Source of the DNA: JAXDMK01 sp963790325
GTDB taxonomy: Bacteria; Actinomycetota; Acidimicrobiia; Acidimicrobiales; AC-14
Reading direction: 5' to 3'
Length of the DNA: 64,000 nucleotides
Assembly: GCA_963790325.1 (NCBI GenBank)
Contig: CAWBNY010000003.1
Location: 1,488,001 to 1,552,000 of the forward strand
Part shown: positions 53,281-62,654 of the stretch, in pieces
Layout: every line of letters begins with the position of its first letter
Position numbering within the stretch: position 1 is the first letter of the stretch
Position numbers and translations under genes: made by a program
Notes under the pieces: generated by a model
The model's database searches: none
Told to the model about the DNA's origin: nothing
What the model saw: the letters and a program-made list of their open reading frames with translations, nothing else

Positions 53281-54869
53281 CCGAGCTGCTGGTGGGGGTC
53301 CGCCGCCGGCTCCGGCTGGCGTGGGGCGTGGCCACCGTCCAGTGGGCGGCGCCGGTGATCGCCCTGGTGGCGCTCGGACTGGTCCTGGCGGGACGGGTGC
53401 GGCCGTGGGCGTGGCCGGAGCCGGTCGCCCTGGCGATCGCGGTGGGCGCGGTGCTCACGGTGCTGGTGCTGGCGATGGTGGTGAGGGTGCCGCCGCTGGT
53501 GGCGGCCCGGGCTGCCGACCGGGGGCTGGCGACGGGCGACGCGTTCGCCACCGCCCTGGAGCTGGAGTCCCGCGCCGCCGAGTCTGCAGGACCGTTCGGG
53601 GAACGGGTGCGGGCCCGGGCGGCGGACCTGGCCGCCGGGCGGCGGCCGGCGGAGGCGGTGCCGGTGCGGCTCGAACGGCGGCGGATGGGGGTGGTGGTGA
53701 CCCTGGCCCTGGTCGCGGTCGCGCTCGGCGTGACGGCCAACCACCAGGACCAGGTCCGCCGGCGGCAGGCGGCCGAGCAGCAGCTCCTCGACGCGGAGGC
53801 GGCCAGGCTGCAGGACGCGGCCGAGGAGCTGCGGGCGGCCACGCCCACGCCGTCGCCCACCCAGGTCGAGCTGGCCCAGCGGCTGGAGGAGCTGGCCCGG
53901 GAGCTCAGGACGGCGGCCGACCTCGAGCGGGGGCAGGAGGCGCTCGACGCCGCCGCCCGGGAGCTGGCGGCGGAGCTGTCGCCCAACCTGCTGGCCCAGA
54001 AGGCGGCGGTGCGGGGCCTCGATCGCAGCCTGGCCTCGTCGCCGCTGCCGGGGGCGTCGGCGGGCGACGCCGCCGGCCAGCTGCGGGAGGCGGCGTCGGC
54101 CCTGTCCGGGCTCACCCCCGAGGAGCGGGCGGTCCTGGCCGAGCGGTTGGCGGCGCTGGCCGCCACCCAGGCGGCGGGCAACACCGACGCCGCGTCGGCC
54201 CTGTCGGCGGCGGCCTCGACGCTGGCCGCCGGCGATCTGACTGCGGCCGCCACCGCCCTCGGCGCCGCCGCCGACGCCCAGGCTGCGGGCTCGGCGTCGG
54301 TCTCGGGGCAGGAGGCGACCCTGGGCGCGCTGGCGTCGATCGCGGCGGCCCGGTCCGCCCTGTCGGTGCCCGCCACCGGCGCCGGCCAGGGGGCACCGGC
54401 CCCGGGCAACACCCAGGGCGGGCAGGGACAGGGCCAGGGACAGGGCCAAGGGCAGGGACAGGGACCGGGACAAGGTGCGGGCGGGGGGCGCAACGCCGGC
54501 GGCGGGGCGTCGGGGCAGGCGGCGGGCACCAACGCCCGCACGGGCAGCGGCCAGGGGGGGCCGGGCGTCGCCGGCGGCGGCACGGGCGACAACCCGTCCG
54601 GTGGACTGGAGACGGCCACCGTCTTCGACCCCGCCGGCGGTTCCGACGGCGAGGTCCTCAACACCGCCGGCCAGCACGGCGAGGGTCCCAGCCAGACGGT
54701 GGGCAAGGGCGACGGGCTCACGCTCGAGAACGCGGCCCACGTCCCCCTCGGCACCGTCCTGCCCCGCTACTCGGCCGAGGCCACCGCCGCCCTCGATCGC
54801 CTCGACATCCCCCCCACCCAGCGGGCCCTCGTCCAGTCCTATTTCGCAGCCCTCGCGGAAGGCCAGTGA
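53277..54869 (+). CDS. coiled-coil membrane protein with GQ-rich segment
   Basis: 530 residues from GTG 53277. Two N-terminal membrane helices, a third near residue 150 (VVVTLALVAVALGV), then a long Ala/Glu/Gln/Arg coiled coil (about 165-370), a low-complexity Gly/Gln run at about 380-410, and a C-terminal domain (LENAAHVPLGTVLPRYSAEATAALDRLDIPPTQRALVQSYF) conserved in DUF4175-like partners of MoxR systems. Probably a scaffold of the membrane complex. Confidence 0.7.
   Translation: MTELLVGVRRRLRLAWGVATVQWAAPVIALVALGLVLAGRVRPWAWPEPVALAIAVGAVLTVLVLAMVVRVPPLVAARAADRGLATGDAFATALELESRAAESAGPFGERVRARAADLAAGRRPAEAVPVRLERRRMGVVVTLALVAVALGVTANHQDQVRRRQAAEQQLLDAEAARLQDAAEELRAATPTPSPTQVELAQRLEELARELRTAADLERGQEALDAAARELAAELSPNLLAQKAAVRGLDRSLASSPLPGASAGDAAGQLREAASALSGLTPEERAVLAERLAALAATQAAGNTDAASALSAAASTLAAGDLTAAATALGAAADAQAAGSASVSGQEATLGALASIAAARSALSVPATGAGQGAPAPGNTQGGQGQGQGQGQGQGQGPGQGAGGGRNAGGGASGQAAGTNARTGSGQGGPGVAGGGTGDNPSGGLETATVFDPAGGSDGEVLNTAGQHGEGPSQTVGKGDGLTLENAAHVPLGTVLPRYSAEATAALDRLDIPPTQRALVQSYFAALAEGQ
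54415..54478 (+). repeat. GGGACAGGGCCA-type low-complexity repeat
   Basis: Short variants of GGGACAGG and GGGCCAGG repeat about nine times, giving the poly-(Gly-Gln) stretch of the preceding protein. In-frame, so tolerated by the gene; prone to length change. Confidence 0.85.
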
Positions 54870-55864
<995 letters not shown>

Positions 55865-55868
<4 letters not shown>

Positions 55869-56730
55869 GCAGTCCGCTGCTCGATCCCCGGCTGCTGGCC
55901 CGGCTGGAGGCGTTGCAGCTCGGGACCCGCCGGCGGCTGGCGGGGCACTTCGCGGGCGAGCACCGGTCGACCCGCCGCGGGTCGTCCACCGACTTCGCCG
56001 ACTACCGCCAGTACCACCCGGGCGACGACTTCCGCCGCGTCGACTACTTCCTCTACGCCCGGTTCGACGTGCTGCTGGTGAAGCTGTTCGAGGCCGAGGA
56101 CGACCTCCACCTGCGGCTGCTGGTGGACACGTCGGGGTCGATGGGGGTGGGCGGCAAGCTCGACCAGGCCAAACGGGTGGCGGCCGCCCTGGGGTTCGTG
56201 GCCCTGACCCGGCGGGACCCGGTGAGCGTGCACACGTTCCCGTTGCACCGGGCCGCGCCCCGGTTCGCGGGCCGGGGGCGGTGCCGGCGCTCTTCGCCCA
56301 CCTGTCGGCGTTGGAGGCCACCGGCGACACCGCCTTCGCCGCCGCGGTCTCGTCGGTGCTGGCCCGACCGGGTCCGGCCGGCCTCACGGTGGTGGTGTCC
56401 GACCTGTTGACGCCGGAGTGGGAGGGCGCCCTGAGCCGGCTGCCGTCCCGGGGCGGCGACGTGATGGTCGTCCACGTGCTGGCGGCCGAGGAGCTCCACC
56501 CGAGCCTGGTCGGCGACCTCGAGCTGGTCGACTCGGAGGGCGGCGGGCGGGTCGTGGTCAGCCTGGCCGCCGACACCCTGAAGGAGTACGAGGCGGGCGT
56601 CGCCGCCTGGCTGGACCGGGTCCGGGGACGGTGCGCCCAGGCCGGCACGGCCTACGTCCGCCTCCTCGCCGACGACGACCTCGAGACGGTCATGTTGGGC
56701 GCCTGGCGCCGCGAGGGGGTCCTCCGATGA
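55865..56730 (+). pseudogene. DUF58 (vWA-like) protein, frameshifted
   Basis: The first part reads ARLEALQLGTRRRLAGHFAG, STDFADYRQYHPGDDFRRVDYF, then LLVDTSGSMGVGG with an intact MIDAS motif, in the DUF58 pattern. The frame breaks at the G-run 56274-56278 (after RFAGRG). One extra G gives AVPALFAHLSALEATGDTAF and continues to the stop at 56728-56730. The two halves are otherwise complete and about 287 residues together, so an assembly error in the G-run is the simplest explanation. No ATG/GTG/TTG lies near the start; CTG 55865 overlaps the moxR stop (CTGA). Confidence 0.75.
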
Positions 56731-56737
56731 TCGAACT

Positions 56738-56846
56738 GGTGACGGATCCGGGGGTCCTGGCCCCGAGAAACGTCACCGGTTCGCCGGCCACCACGCAACC
56801 GGTGACGGATCCGGGGGTCCCGTCCCCGAAGACCGTCACCGGTTCG
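56738..56846 (+). repeat. tandem palindromic 46-bp repeats
   Basis: Two copies (56738-56783 and 56801-56846), 63 bp apart. Each begins GGTGACGGATCCGGGGGTCC and ends CGTCACCGGTTCG, so the ends are inverted repeats (GGTGACG/CGTCACC) and the middle (GGGG...CCCC) can extend a hairpin. A partial third copy (CAACCGGTGA, 56861-56870) contains the GTG start of the next gene. The region is also an open frame of 47 codons (56727-56870) whose product is just the translated repeat. Resembles REP-like elements. Confidence 0.75.
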
Positions 56847-56866
56847 GGCCGGGGGGGGCGCAACCG

Positions 56867-59800
56867 GTGAGGTTCGCCAACCCGGCCGGGTTGTGGTTGG
56901 GGCTGCTGGCCATCCCGATCGTCGTGCTCCACATCCTCCGGCCCAAGCGGCCGCCGGTCGAGGTGAGCTCGACGTTCCTGTGGGAGGCGGTGTCGCGGCC
57001 GGTGTCGGTGGCGGCGCCGTGGCAGCGGCTGCGGCCGAGCACGCTCCTCGTCCTCCAGCTCCTGGCGGTGGCCCTCCTCGCCGCCGCCGTCGCCCAGCCC
57101 GTGCGCCCCACCGCCGCCCGCCTGGCCGAGCACACCGTCTTCATCCTCGACGCGTCCGGGTCGATGGCCGCCGCCGACGGCAGCCCCGACCGGCTCGACG
57201 AGGCCCGGGACGAGGCCCGTGACCTGCGCCGGCAGCTTCCGGCGGGGGGCGTGGCCAGCATCGTGGTGGCCGGCGCCCAGCCCCGGGTGGTCCTCTCCGC
57301 CAGCTCCGACCGGGCCGCGTTCGACGAGGCCGTCGCCTCCGTCCGCACCACCCCCGGACCGGCCGACTTCGCCACCGCCTTCACCCTCGCCGAGAGCGTG
57401 GAGACGCCGGGCGCGCCCGTGGGCTTCGTCCTCCTCTCCGACGGCGGGCTGACCGACGAGGAGCAGAAGCTCCTGCCGCCCGGCACCGACTACCGGCGCA
57501 CCGGCGCCCGATCCACCAACCGGGCCGTCTCCCGGTTGACCGTCGAGCCCCGGGGCAGCGGCCTCCACGCCCGCGTCAGCCTGCGCAACACCGGCGGACC
57601 CGACGCCACCCAGACCCTCCGCCTCGACGTCGACGGCCGCACGGCCCACACCGAGCAGGTCGCCCTCCCCGCCGGGGCCGGTCTTGAACGGGAGATCGAC
57701 CTCCCCGGCGGCGACCGGGTGGAGGCCTTCCTCGAGGGGGAGGACCTCCTGGCGGCCGACAACCACGCCTACGCCACCGCCCGCCGCCGTCGCCCCCTGA
57801 CGGTCCTGCTCGCCGGTGCCGGCAACGTCTTCCTCGACCGGCTCTTCGCCAGCCTCCCGTCGGTGACCGTCGAGCGCAGCCCCGACGGCGGCCCCGCCCC
57901 CGGCTTCGACCTGGCCGTCTACGACCGGGTGGCCGTCCCCGCCGACCCGGGCGCCCCCTTCCTCGCCATCGCCCCCCCGGGCGGGGCCACGACCCAGGGC
58001 GTCGCCGTCACCGGCGAGGTGGAGAACCCGGCCGTCGCCCTCGTCCGCGGCGACGACGCCCTCCTCGCCGGCCTCGACCTGTCCGAAGTCGGCATCGCCA
58101 CCGCGCAACGCATCACCGCCCCCGGCGCCGACACCCTCGTCGGCGCCGAGAACGCCCCCCTCCTGGTGCGGGGCGCCCACGGCGGGCGACCCTTCGCCTA
58201 CCTCGCCTTCGCCCTCGACCAGAGCAACCTCCCCCTCCAGGTCGCCTTCCCCCTCCTCGGCGACCGCCTCCTCACCGAGCTCGCCGGCGCCGCCCTGCCT
58301 CCCGCCGACCTCCGGGTGGGCGACCCCCTGCCCCTCAGCATCACCGGCCCCACCACCGTCGACGCCCCCGCCGGCGTCCAGCTCTCTCTCGCCGCCGGCA
58401 GCGCCGCCCCCGTCACCGACACCGCCGGCTACTGGACAGTCCGCCAGGAGGGACGGCCGGAGGTCGCCTTCGCGGTCAACGCCGACCCGGCCGAGTCCTC
58501 CATCGCCCCCGCCCAGAGCCTGCCCGTCCCCGCCCGTCCCCTGGCCCCCGGCGAGCGGCGGGCCACCGGCGAGCGCCCGTGGCTCGGGTGGGTCATCGCC
58601 GCCGCCCTCGTCGTCCTCGCCGCCGAGCTCGCTTTCAGCCGCCGCCGGCGGGGCGTGGGCCGGCGCCAGTGGCGGGCCGCGGTCGCCCTCCGGGCCGCCA
58701 TCGCCCTCCTCCTGGCGGGCGCCCTCGCCGGCCTCGCCATCCCCCGCACGTCCACCCGGGTGGCGGTGATGTTCCTCGTCGACGCCTCCGACTCCCTCGG
58801 CGTCGGGGGACAGGTGGCCGCCGCCGACTGGGTCCGTGAGGCCCTGGCCGAGCAGCCCGACGGCGCCCTCGCCGGCGTGGCCTTCTTCGGTGGCGACGCC
58901 CGCCTCGAGCTCACCGTCCAGCCCCGCGCCCGGCTGGGGCAGCCGGCCACCAAGGTCGACGCCTCCCGCACCAACCTCGCCGGCGCCCTCCGCCTGGCCG
59001 GGGCCGTCCTCCCCTCCGACGCCCGCCGCCGCATCGTGGTCGTGTCCGACGGCCGGGCCACCGAGGGCGACGCCGCCACCGAGGCCCAGCGCCTGCGGGA
59101 CCAGGGCATCCGGGTCGACGTCCACGCCGTCGACGCCCTGGGCGGGGACGACATGGCCGTCTCCCGGATCGACGCCCCCGGCCGCGTCAGGCAGGGCGAG
59201 GCCTTCACCGTGCGGGCGACGATCACGTCCACCACACCCCAGCCGGTGGCCCTCCGGTGGACGCGAGACGGCCAGACGGTCGAGGAGCGGGTCGTCGACG
59301 TCCCCGCCGGCCAGTCGGTGGTCGAGCTGGCCCAGACGGCCGACGCCACCTCCGCCCTCGCCAGCTACCGCCTCCAGATCTCCGGTCCGGCCGACGCCCG
59401 CCTGGAGAACGACGTCGGCTTCGCCGCCGTCCAGGTGGAGGGACCGGCCAAGGTCCTCCTGGTCGAGGGGATGAGCGGCGTGGGTGCCACCCTGGCCACC
59501 GCCCTGCGGGCCGGGGGCCTTCCGGTCGACGTCGTCGCCGCAGCCGGACTGCCCCCCATCGACGTCCTCGCCACCTACTCGTCCACCGTCCTCCTCGACG
59601 TCGACGCCCACAGCCTGTCGAGCGACCAGGTGAGCACCCTCGCCGTCGCCACCCGCGACCTCGGCCGGGGACTGGTGGCCGTCGGCGGCGACCGGTCCTT
59701 CGCCCTCGGCGGCTACCTCGACAGCGAGCTGGAGAAGCTCCTCCCCGTCGTCAGCGACATCAAGGACCCCCTCCGGCGGCCGTCGGTGGCCGAGGTCCTC

Positions 59801-61372
59801 GCCATCGACAGCAGCGGGTCGATGGGCGCCTGCCACTGCTCCGAGGGCGGGGGCAACGGGCTGATGGGCGGCAACCGCATGGACGGCGGGGTCAACAAGA
59901 CCGACATCTCCCGGGCCGCGGCCGCCCGCACCATCTCCGCCCTGTCGGCCGACGACCACGTGGGCGTGCTCGCCTTCAACACCGAGCAGTCGTGGATCGT
60001 CCCCCTGCAACAGCTGCCCGCGGAGGAGGTGGTGGCCAAGGGGCTGCGCCAGCTCAGCCCGGCCGGCGGCACCAACCTGGCCAAGCCCCTGCTGGCCGCG
60101 GGGGAGGCCCTGCGCAACGACAAGGCCAAGCTCAAGCACATCATCCTCTTCACCGACGGCTTCACCAGCGAGGGTGGCCTCGACGCCCTCGTCGACCAGG
60201 CCGGGGACCTGGCCGCCGAAGGCATCACCGTGTCGGTGCTGGCCACCGGCGAGACGGGCGCCGACGCCAACCTGGCGGCGGTGGCGGAGGCGGGCCGGGG
60301 ACGGTTCTACAACGAGACCGACCTCACCCAGGTCCCCCAGATCATGATGCAGGAGGCGATCCTCGCCTCCCGCCAGATCGTGAACGAGGGCGAGTTCTTC
60401 CCCCGGGTGGTGTCGTCGGCGGCGCCGGTGCGCGACCTGCGGTCGTCGCCGCCCGTCCTCGGCTACCTCGGCTCCACGTCGAAGCCCACCGCCCAGACCC
60501 ACCTCGAGGTGGGCGAGGAGGGCGACCCCCTGCTGGCGTCGTGGCAGGTCGGCCTGGGCCGGGCCACCGCCTGGACCAGCGACGCCTCCGCCCGGTGGTC
60601 GCAGGCGTGGGCCACGTGGGAGGGCTACACCGCGTTCTGGGCGGGCGTGGTCAAGGACACGTTCCCCCTGGGCGGGTCCGCCGGCGCCGGAGCCCGGGCC
60701 GAGTTGGACGACGGCCGGCTGCGGATCACGGCCGAGTCGGCGGACGGGTGGCCCGACGGGGCCACCGCCGTCGCCCGGGTCGCCGGTCCCGACCTCCAGG
60801 GCCGCGAGGTGGCGCTGGAGCGCACGGCCGGCACCACGTTCGTGGGCGAGGTGCCGGCCACCGCCGCCGGCACCTACGCGGTCGGCGTCTCGGTGACCGG
60901 CCCGGGCGGCGAGACGCTCCTGTCGGCCACGACCACCGCGGTCCAGTCGTACTCGGCCGAGTACACGGTGGGGTCGGTCGACACCGACGCCCTGGCCCGG
61001 GTGTCGACGCTCTCCGGCGGCCGGGGGTTCATCGAGCCGGCCGCCGCCTTCGACGGCGAGGGCCTCACCGTCGGCCACGGGCGGGTGCCCCTCGCCGGCT
61101 GGATGCTGCTGGCGGCGGCCCTCCTGTGGCCGGTCGCGGTCGCCCTGGGGCGGGTGGCGCTGCACGGATCGGGCGCGGCCGCGTTCCGGGCCGGGCGCCG
61201 GCGCCTGGTCGACGAGGTGAAGTCCCGCCTTCCGGCCCGCCCCGGGGTCGAGCGCCCGCCCCGGCCCGTCCGCCCGCCCAGGAGGAGGGACGCCCCCCCG
61301 CCCGCGCCGGCGCCGCCCCCCACCATCGACCGCCTCCTCAAACGCAAGCGGGGTGAGTCTGCCGACGGGTGA
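56867..61372 (+). CDS. giant membrane protein with multiple vWA domains (BatA-like fusion)
   Basis: 1501 residues. N-terminal BatA-like unit: membrane helices at about 8-25 and 58-78, vWA with DASGSM (95-100). A helix near 570-590 (WLGWVIAAALVVLAAELAF) and another near 608-625 start a second unit with vWA DASDS (about 637-641), then a glutamine amidotransferase-like region, a third vWA with IDSSGSMG (about 980) and TDGFTS, beta domains, and a C-terminal helix (about 1405-1425) with a basic/Pro tail. In most genomes these are two separate genes. GTG 56867 lies inside the repeat. Confidence 0.85.
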   Translation: MRFANPAGLWLGLLAIPIVVLHILRPKRPPVEVSSTFLWEAVSRPVSVAAPWQRLRPSTLLVLQLLAVALLAAAVAQPVRPTAARLAEHTVFILDASGSMAAADGSPDRLDEARDEARDLRRQLPAGGVASIVVAGAQPRVVLSASSDRAAFDEAVASVRTTPGPADFATAFTLAESVETPGAPVGFVLLSDGGLTDEEQKLLPPGTDYRRTGARSTNRAVSRLTVEPRGSGLHARVSLRNTGGPDATQTLRLDVDGRTAHTEQVALPAGAGLEREIDLPGGDRVEAFLEGEDLLAADNHAYATARRRRPLTVLLAGAGNVFLDRLFASLPSVTVERSPDGGPAPGFDLAVYDRVAVPADPGAPFLAIAPPGGATTQGVAVTGEVENPAVALVRGDDALLAGLDLSEVGIATAQRITAPGADTLVGAENAPLLVRGAHGGRPFAYLAFALDQSNLPLQVAFPLLGDRLLTELAGAALPPADLRVGDPLPLSITGPTTVDAPAGVQLSLAAGSAAPVTDTAGYWTVRQEGRPEVAFAVNADPAESSIAPAQSLPVPARPLAPGERRATGERPWLGWVIAAALVVLAAELAFSRRRRGVGRRQWRAAVALRAAIALLLAGALAGLAIPRTSTRVAVMFLVDASDSLGVGGQVAAADWVREALAEQPDGALAGVAFFGGDARLELTVQPRARLGQPATKVDASRTNLAGALRLAGAVLPSDARRRIVVVSDGRATEGDAATEAQRLRDQGIRVDVHAVDALGGDDMAVSRIDAPGRVRQGEAFTVRATITSTTPQPVALRWTRDGQTVEERVVDVPAGQSVVELAQTADATSALASYRLQISGPADARLENDVGFAAVQVEGPAKVLLVEGMSGVGATLATALRAGGLPVDVVAAAGLPPIDVLATYSSTVLLDVDAHSLSSDQVSTLAVATRDLGRGLVAVGGDRSFALGGYLDSELEKLLPVVSDIKDPLRRPSVAEVLAIDSSGSMGACHCSEGGGNGLMGGNRMDGGVNKTDISRAAAARTISALSADDHVGVLAFNTEQSWIVPLQQLPAEEVVAKGLRQLSPAGGTNLAKPLLAAGEALRNDKAKLKHIILFTDGFTSEGGLDALVDQAGDLAAEGITVSVLATGETGADANLAAVAEAGRGRFYNETDLTQVPQIMMQEAILASRQIVNEGEFFPRVVSSAAPVRDLRSSPPVLGYLGSTSKPTAQTHLEVGEEGDPLLASWQVGLGRATAWTSDASARWSQAWATWEGYTAFWAGVVKDTFPLGGSAGAGARAELDDGRLRITAESADGWPDGATAVARVAGPDLQGREVALERTAGTTFVGEVPATAAGTYAVGVSVTGPGGETLLSATTTAVQSYSAEYTVGSVDTDALARVSTLSGGRGFIEPAAAFDGEGLTVGHGRVPLAGWMLLAAALLWPVAVALGRVALHGSGAAAFRAGRRRLVDEVKSRLPARPGVERPPRPVRPPRRRDAPPPAPAPPPTIDRLLKRKRGESADG

Positions 61373-61429
61373 TTGCGGCGGCGTCAACCTGGGGTAGACC
61401 CCCGTTCGCCCGACGAACGAGGAGACGGC

Positions 61430-61735
61430 ATGCGCAAGGCAGTTGGTTCGGCAGCACTGGCGGCGATGCTCAGCATGGGGATCGGCACCGCCACCGTGGC
61501 CCACGCGGCCGTACCGGTCGCCCAGACCGACGTCGCCGACGAGGCCGAGGAGGCCGAGAGCTGGATCGAGGAGAACCTGGGCCTGTTCGGCCTGGTCGGC
61601 CTCCTCGGCCTGGCCGGCCTCGGCGGTCGCCGGGGGGGCGGAGGCGGCGGGGGTGGCGGTCGTGGCTCCGGCGCACGGGGCTACACCCCGCCCACCCGCA
61701 AGGGCGGCTACACCACCGACTGGAGCTCCCGCTAG
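61430..61735 (+). CDS. small secreted glycine-rich protein (WGxxGxxG-like)
   Basis: 101 residues: signal peptide ending VAHA (about residue 26), an acidic segment (DEAEEAESWIEENLG), a short hydrophobic helix (LFGLVGLLGLAGLGG) and a tail of RRGGGGGGGGGRG then TPPTRKGGYTTDWSSR. The helix-plus-Arg layout is like short C-terminal sorting tags, here as a stand-alone protein. SD GAGGAG is six bases before ATG 61430. Confidence 0.65.
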   Translation: MRKAVGSAALAAMLSMGIGTATVAHAAVPVAQTDVADEAEEAESWIEENLGLFGLVGLLGLAGLGGRRGGGGGGGGGRGSGARGYTPPTRKGGYTTDWSSR

Positions 61736-61754
61736 ACGCAGCCCGACCGCCCGG

Positions 61755-61775
61755 CGGCCCGGCATCGCCGGGCCG
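61755..61775. terminator. strong hairpin between convergent genes
   Basis: CGGCCCGGC - ATC - GCCGGGCCG: a perfect 9-bp stem with a 3-base loop in the gap between the small secreted protein gene and the engB stop. There is no T-run; bidirectional terminator candidate. Confidence 0.5.
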
Positions 61776-61786
61776 GGCCGCCGGGC

Positions 61787-62368
61787 TCACGACAGCCAGA
61801 GGCCGAGCAGCCCGCGGAGCCGGTCGACGCCGGTGCCCTTGGCCGCGCTCACCCAGACCACGTCGTCGGGGAGCAGGTGGCAGGAGGCGGCCAGCTCCCG
61901 CCGGCGCCGGTCGCGGTGCGACGGCTTGACCTTGTCGTGCTTGGTGGCCACCACGGTGTGGGGCAGCTCGTTGGCCCGCAGCCAGTCGAGCAGCTGCAGG
62001 TCGAGCTTGGTCGGACCGATCTCCCCGTCGACCAGGGCGACCACCATGGTGAGCTGCTCCCGCCCCAGGAGGTAGCGCTCGATCATCGACCGCCACGACG
62101 CCCGGGCCGCCTTGGACGCCTCCGCGTACCCGTAGCCGGGGCAGTCCACCAGGGTGGTTCCCTCCCCCACCTCGAACAGGTTCAGCAGGCGGGTCCGACC
62201 CGGCGTCTTGGAGACCCGGGCCAGGTCCTTGTGGCCGCCGAGGGCGTTGACCAGCGAGGACTTGCCCACGTTCGACCGCCCGACCACCGCCACCTCGGCC
62301 CGGGACGGGGGCAGTTGGTCGGGATCGGCGGCCGAGGTCACGAACCGCATGCGACCATCGTCGCCCAT
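61787..62368 (-). CDS. engB: ribosome-biogenesis GTPase EngB (YsxC/YihA)
   Basis: 193 residues. G1 VVGRSNVGKSSLVNAL, G3 DCPGYGYAEAS, G4 ATKHDKVKPSHR, G5 VSAAKGTG, all in EngB form. Needed for large-subunit assembly. ATG 62368 is 10 bp after the stop of the MoaD-like gene; ATG 62350 is an alternative start. Last gene of a three-gene operon. Confidence 0.93.
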   Translation of the reverse strand: MGDDGRMRFVTSAADPDQLPPSRAEVAVVGRSNVGKSSLVNALGGHKDLARVSKTPGRTRLLNLFEVGEGTTLVDCPGYGYAEASKAARASWRSMIERYLLGREQLTMVVALVDGEIGPTKLDLQLLDWLRANELPHTVVATKHDKVKPSHRDRRRRELAASCHLLPDDVVWVSAAKGTGVDRLRGLLGLWLS

Positions 62369-62378
62369 GCGCCGGGGC

Positions 62379-62654
62379 TCAGCCTCCCGACACCGCCGGC
62401 AGCACGGTCAGCTCGGCTCCCTCGGGCACGGGCGCGTCGACCCCGGCCGCCTTGTCCGACCCCACGAACACGTTCACATGACGGCGGAGCGCCCCCGCCT
62501 CGTCCCGGATGCGACGGCCGACGGCGGGATGGGCGGCCGCCACCGCATCCACCACCGTCCCCACCGTCTGTGGTGAGGGCAGGTCGAAGTCCAGCACCGT
62601 CGCCCCGCCGGCGTGGGGCCGGAGGGCGGCCGCCAGCCGGACCACGACCTTCAC
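62379..62654 (-). CDS. MoaD/ThiS-family ubiquitin-like protein
   Basis: 91 residues from GTG 62654. Beta-grasp pattern: VKVVVRLAAALRPHAGG, HVNVFVG, LTVLPAVSGG with the C-terminal Gly-Gly needed for thiocarboxylation. The GTG overlaps the stop of the BNR-repeat gene (GTGA). It may carry sulfur for a cofactor or act in conjugation; no ThiF/MoeB partner is in view. Confidence 0.8.
   Translation of the reverse strand: MKVVVRLAAALRPHAGGATVLDFDLPSPQTVGTVVDAVAAAHPAVGRRIRDEAGALRRHVNVFVGSDKAAGVDAPVPEGAELTVLPAVSGG

Noticed and set aside
54415..54478. GGGACAGG/GGGCCAGG repeats as a possible CRISPR array
   Set aside because: Units too short, no unique spacers, in frame within a coding sequence.
56727..56870. 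47-codon ORF between the DUF58 and multi-vWA genes
   Set aside because: Product is only the translation of the palindromic repeats; treated as a repeat region.
56690..61765. 1691-codon open frame antisense to the multi-vWA gene
   Set aside because: Gly/Ala/Arg/Val-rich shadow caused by high GC at the third codon position; no recognisable motif, and the sense frame has clear domains.
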